DNA from: DDH964 sp963806685
GTDB lineage: Bacteria > Desulfobacterota > Desulfuromonadia > Desulfuromonadales > DDH964
Direction: 5' to 3'
NCBI GenBank assembly: GCA_963806685.1
Contig: CAWDZB010000005.1
Location: 79,570 to 143,569, forward strand
DNA length: 64,000 bases
The first letter of the stretch is position 1. Every line of letters starts with the position of its first letter. Below the pieces are notes generated by a model that worked only from the letters and a program-made list of their open reading frames with translations, searched no databases and was not told where the DNA came from. This document shows, one piece after another, positions 61,337 to 64,000 of this stretch. A program made the position numbers and the translations under genes.

Positions 61337-62803
61337 ATGATGATCATCCGTCTGACCCAGAAATTGGCCAAGAAGATCAAGGAAGCCCCCACCACTGCGG
61401 CACCTCGTGCTGAGAATCCCTTCGCCGACTGGACCGCCAACCTGTTCATCGTCGGGCGGACCCAGTACATCATCCTGACGCATTCGGCGTCCCTTTACAG
61501 CGTCGTTTTCCCTGGCCGCGGCGTCAACGAGTCCGACAGCTTTATTGATCACGCCTTCACGGCCCTCCGTGAACAGATGGAGGCCGCGGGGTACGGCGAC
61601 ATTTTCCAAAAGCACATCGCTCCGCTGACCGCAGACATCCGGTTTTCCAAAACCGGAGACCGCCGCGTGCTCGGGTCGATGAACGATCTCATTCAGCATG
61701 CGCAATTCATACTTCCCGACGAGTCACCGGCGGGGACCGCGGCGAAATTGAACAAGACCCCCATGGGCGCTCTTCAATACCAGTATCCCCGGGTAGTGCT
61801 GGCCAAGTTGGCAGGCCCGTCCGAAGCGGCGAAATCCGGCGCCGGAAAGGTCCTGCCATTTCCCGGGATGCAGGGCAAGGAACAGGGCGCGGCGGTTTCT
61901 CCCTCGAAGGGAAAAACGAACGACCAAAGGCCGGGGACCGCAGATAATCAGTCGCAGGCGATCCAGAAGTCCCCGGCGCAAAAGCGTGCGGAAACGAAGA
62001 AGTTTCAGAATGAAATGCTGGCCATGTTCGACCAACTGCGCAAACCCAGAAGCAAGCAGCAATTAGTCGATGAGGCCCAGAACCTCATTTACGATGCCTG
62101 GGAGTCCTCTCCCGCACGGGCTTTGAAGCTCGCCAGGCAGGCCCTCGATCTTTCTTCCGACTGCACTGATGCCTATCTTCTTCTGGCCGATCTGGAGGCC
62201 CGTACGATCCGTGATCGGTTGGATCTCATTCGCAAGGGGATCGAAGCAGGCCGGCGCTCCCTGGGCAAAAAATTTTTCCAGGAAAACGAAGGTCATTTCT
62301 GGGGGATTCTGGAAACCCGTCCTTTCATGCGCGCCATGGCCGCCCTAGCCAACACCCTCTGGGAAATCGGCCAGGGTGACGAAGCAATAGAAATTTGGCG
62401 AGAGATGTTGCGCCTCAATCCGAACGACAACCAGGGCGTACGGTATGCACTCCTGAGCTGTCTTCTGGAACTGGATCGCAACGAGGAGGGAGCAGGACTG
62501 CTGGAATGCTATGCAGGAGATGGCGGTGTCGAGTGGGTCTATGGAGCTGCCCTGCTGGCTTTCAGAGCTGGCGGTGATTCCCCCTTTGCGCGCAGGAAAC
62601 TTTCCGCGGCGCAAAAGCAAAACCCGCAGGTCCTGCCGTATCTGCTCGGTTCAAAAAAAATTCCCAAACGCCTGCCGGAATACATCTCTTTTGGAGACGA
62701 AACGGAAGCGGTCTCCTATGCTGCTGCCAACCTGGCAGCATGGGCCAAAACTCCAGGAGCGTTGGCATGGCTGGAAGAGCGCCAGAATCGGAACTCTCCT
62801 TGA
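61337..62803 (+). CDS. DUF6933-like domain fused to a TPR region
   Basis: About 488 residues from ATG 61337 or 61340 (GAAAGG upstream). The N-terminal ~160 residues (MIIRLTQKLAKKIKEAP; FADWTANLFIVGRTQYIILT; GDRRVLGSMNDLIQHAQFIL) match DUF6933-like proteins found in mobile islands. A charged Lys/Gln/Ser linker (about 180-230) leads to a TPR-like second half (ARALKLARQALDLSSDCTDA, FMRAMAALANTLWEIGQGDE, EIWREMLRLNPNDNQGVRYA) like ST7/SEC-C-associated TPRs. Function unknown. It is the last complete gene of the island before the IS200 element and may have arrived together with the HsdM stub upstream. Confidence 0.75.
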   Translation: MMIIRLTQKLAKKIKEAPTTAAPRAENPFADWTANLFIVGRTQYIILTHSASLYSVVFPGRGVNESDSFIDHAFTALREQMEAAGYGDIFQKHIAPLTADIRFSKTGDRRVLGSMNDLIQHAQFILPDESPAGTAAKLNKTPMGALQYQYPRVVLAKLAGPSEAAKSGAGKVLPFPGMQGKEQGAAVSPSKGKTNDQRPGTADNQSQAIQKSPAQKRAETKKFQNEMLAMFDQLRKPRSKQQLVDEAQNLIYDAWESSPARALKLARQALDLSSDCTDAYLLLADLEARTIRDRLDLIRKGIEAGRRSLGKKFFQENEGHFWGILETRPFMRAMAALANTLWEIGQGDEAIEIWREMLRLNPNDNQGVRYALLSCLLELDRNEEGAGLLECYAGDGGVEWVYGAALLAFRAGGDSPFARRKLSAAQKQNPQVLPYLLGSKKIPKRLPEYISFGDETEAVSYAAANLAAWAKTPGALAWLEERQNRNSP

Positions 62804-62814
62804 ACGAAGCCTGA

Positions 62815-62979
62815 AGGGCTCAATACACGAGGTCCGATCGGTCAAGTATAAGAATCTGCCCACCCTGCCAACAACCGATGGTTCTGCGCATGGCCCGCAA
62901 GGAGGATAATGCCGGTTCCCGGTTCTGGGGCTGTTCTGGATATCCCGATTGCCGGACGACCTTGCCGGAGCAGCCATGA
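62815..62979 (+). pseudogene. Topoisomerase-type C4 zinc-finger fragment
   Basis: The frame reads CPPCQQPMVLRMARKEDNAG then SRFWGCSGYPDCRTTLPEQP and stops at 62979: a complete C4 zinc finger as in topoisomerase I tails, restriction endonucleases and NERD proteins. There is no start codon with ribosome site before the first cysteine and a stop at 62812, so this is the tail end of a lost gene. Confidence 0.65.
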
Positions 62980-63125
62980 CGGAACCTCCGGACAATGCAC
63001 ACAATCTCGCCATGGCCAAGCAGCACCTGTCCCGCAGGGTCGAAGTGGTTACCGTCGCGCTGTCCCACCTGCTGCGCCTACTCACCGGTGCCGAGATCGG
63101 GCACTTCCAGGGGCCTGACTTTTAA
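62976..63125 (+). CDS. Possible 49-residue protein coupled to the zinc-finger remnant
   Basis: The ATG overlaps the stop of the zinc-finger frame (ATGA). The product has a helical look (NLAMAKQHLSRRVEVVTVAL, LSHLLRLLTGAEIGHFQG). The ATGA coupling suggests it was once a downstream operon partner of the lost gene. No family recognised; expression is doubtful now. Confidence 0.4.
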   Translation: MTEPPDNAHNLAMAKQHLSRRVEVVTVALSHLLRLLTGAEIGHFQGPDF

Positions 63126-63199
63126 ACATTCTCACGCCCCCCTCCATCCTCCGCATATCCCCGGTTAAAAATCAGCTACCCAATCGCGACAGACTGAAG

Positions 63200-63234
63200 A
63201 TTATCCACAGATTTCATGGATTTTCGCAGATTAA
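63200..63234. repeat. Left part of a CGCAGATT-type intergenic repeat split by the IS
   Basis: ATCCACAGATTTCATGGATT and TTCGCAGATTAAG on the left, and CGCGTCAATCTGCGCAATCT with GCGGATGATG at about 63896-63924 on the right, are diverged inverted copies of the same dispersed repeat, now flanking the IS200 element. Confidence 0.5.
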
Positions 63235-63860
63235 GTATCCCCCGGCAAAGCCGGGGGCTTTATGGGTGAACCGCTCAAAGCGGTGGGCTCAAACCTTGGG
63301 CCGCCTGAAGGCGGCTAGTCGAGCAGTTTTATTTGATCTACTCGCCGGTCTTCATGTTCCTGCTGGCGGATGTAATTTCGAATGACCTCTTCGTCCCGCC
63401 CTACTGTCGAGGCGAAGTAGCCGCGTGCCCAGAAGTTCTCTCCGGTAAAGTTCCGGACACGACCCGCAAATGTCCTGGCAATTTGAATTGCGCTCTTGCC
63501 CTTGATGTAACCTACGACCTGAGCTACCGCATATTTCGGCGGGATCGAGATATACACATGGACGTGATCAGAGCACAAATGCCCTTCCAATACCTGACTC
63601 TCTCGTTGCCGGGCCAACTCGCGTATGACCTCGCCGAGGTGTCGGCGAATTCGACCATACAGCACTTTGCGGCGATACTTGGGTATCCAGACAACGTGGT
63701 ACTTGCAGTCCCAAACCGAATGACTTAGGCTTTGGGTGTGTTTCATCGAAAGCCTCCTTCTCTGAGAACTTTGAGCGGTTCACAGACGGGAGGCTTTCAT
63801 TTACTCCCGGAACTGTCAAACTGCTGGGGTCCCCCGGCAAAGCCGGGGGATTTCCTGTTG
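63235..63860 (-). mobile_element. IS200-type insertion sequence
   Basis: A transposase gene is bracketed by identical hairpins CCCCCGGCAAAGCCGGGGG at 63239-63257 and 63831-63849, the end structures recognised by HUH transposases. Inside, GTGAACCGCTCAAAG (63265-63279) is inverted as CTTTGAGCGGTTCAC (63770-63784), and GAAAGCCTCC recurs inverted as GGAGGCTTTC. No accessory tnpB gene, so IS200 rather than IS605 type. Confidence 0.82.
63315..63746 (-). CDS. tnpA: IS200-family HUH transposase
   Basis: 143 residues, AAGGAGG before ATG, full length for the family. KYHVVWIPKYRRKVLYGRIR at the start, the metal-binding HUH motif in LCSDHVHVYISIPPK, and the nucleophilic tyrosine helix with EEVIRNYIRQQEHEDRRVDQ near the end are all present. 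TnpA moves the element as single-stranded DNA, cutting at hairpin ends without target duplication. It appears intact, so the copy may be active. It lies within the IS described above. Confidence 0.93.
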   Translation of the reverse strand: MKHTQSLSHSVWDCKYHVVWIPKYRRKVLYGRIRRHLGEVIRELARQRESQVLEGHLCSDHVHVYISIPPKYAVAQVVGYIKGKSAIQIARTFAGRVRNFTGENFWARGYFASTVGRDEEVIRNYIRQQEHEDRRVDQIKLLD

Positions 63861-64000
63861 TATTAAAACCTCAATGTTCATGGGTTTTGAGATCCGCGTC
63901 AATCTGCGCAATCTGCGGATGATGATTTGTACCCACCCTCGTGTCAATTCCCTTGGGTGAATAGGCCCTATTGCCCGGAACGTAATTGGGGGATTGGATC

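Noticed and set aside
1..64000. CRISPR arrays, tRNA and rRNA genes
   Set aside because: No regularly spaced direct repeats and no tRNA- or rRNA-like sequences were noticed on reading; no tool was run.

Overview
The window looks like a chromosomal segment of a GC-rich, anaerobic deltaproteobacterium of the Desulfuromonadales/Geobacter type. This is inferred from gene content: a two-part sodium:solute (acetate-type) symporter with its small subunit, a short alpha-glucan phosphorylase, GspA/GspB secretion modules, a bioB-bioD-bioA operon and a Cus-type copper efflux operon. No rRNA, tRNA or CRISPR array was seen, so the taxonomic call rests on gene content only.

Layout. 1-6.0 kb (minus strand): a CBS/cNMP-binding nucleotidyltransferase cut by the window edge, a small membrane protein, the solute symporter pair and an IclR regulator, which faces an isochorismatase-family hydrolase across a shared control region. 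7-15.3 kb: MazG-like protein, nitroreductase, glycogen phosphorylase, a first GspA/GspB pair, a ChaN-like protein and an M1 aminopeptidase. 15.6-24.9 kb: a metal-resistance block with a decayed copper P-type ATPase, a PII-like protein, a small MITE-like element, a YHS-domain protein and a TolC-CusB-CusA operon ending in a Met/His-rich periplasmic protein. 25-36.2 kb: acyltransferase, VanZ-like protein, an AddB/AddA-like nuclease-helicase pair (the helicase with one frameshift), MgtC, and a second, classical GspA/GspB pair. 36.2-39.6 kb: the biotin operon, read leftward from a promoter whose -35 box lies inside a BirA operator. 39.7-48.2 kb: two inverted copies of a structured ~0.58 kb repeat bracket tandem XRE-cupin regulators, a TPR protein, HU, an extreme methionine-rich protein, a cupin, a sensor kinase and a GYD protein.

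49.3-63.1 kb is a defence island. A type I restriction-modification operon (hsdM ... hsdS ... hsdR) carries in its interior a HigB/HigA toxin-antitoxin pair, a zinc-ribbon protein, a 37-residue coupled ORF, an Abi_C-type abortive-infection protein and a 795-residue protein that looks like a catalytically degenerate DNA methylase fused to an HsdS-like half and a C-terminal region with a HEPN-type R-x5-H motif. A YgjP metallopeptidase, a CBS-HEPN-like protein, the C-terminal stub of another HsdM, a DUF6933-TPR protein and a topoisomerase-type zinc-finger stub follow. An IS200-type element closes the window.

Several intact-looking genes carry single-base indels (helicase, bioA, DUF4197 protein). 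hsdR carries 19 events, all explained as extra bases between otherwise intact codons. This one-sided pattern is more like consensus error than decay, but it needs raw reads to settle. The most novel candidate is the island core at 51.3-56.9 kb: accessory toxins and a pseudo-methylase built into a type I RM operon.
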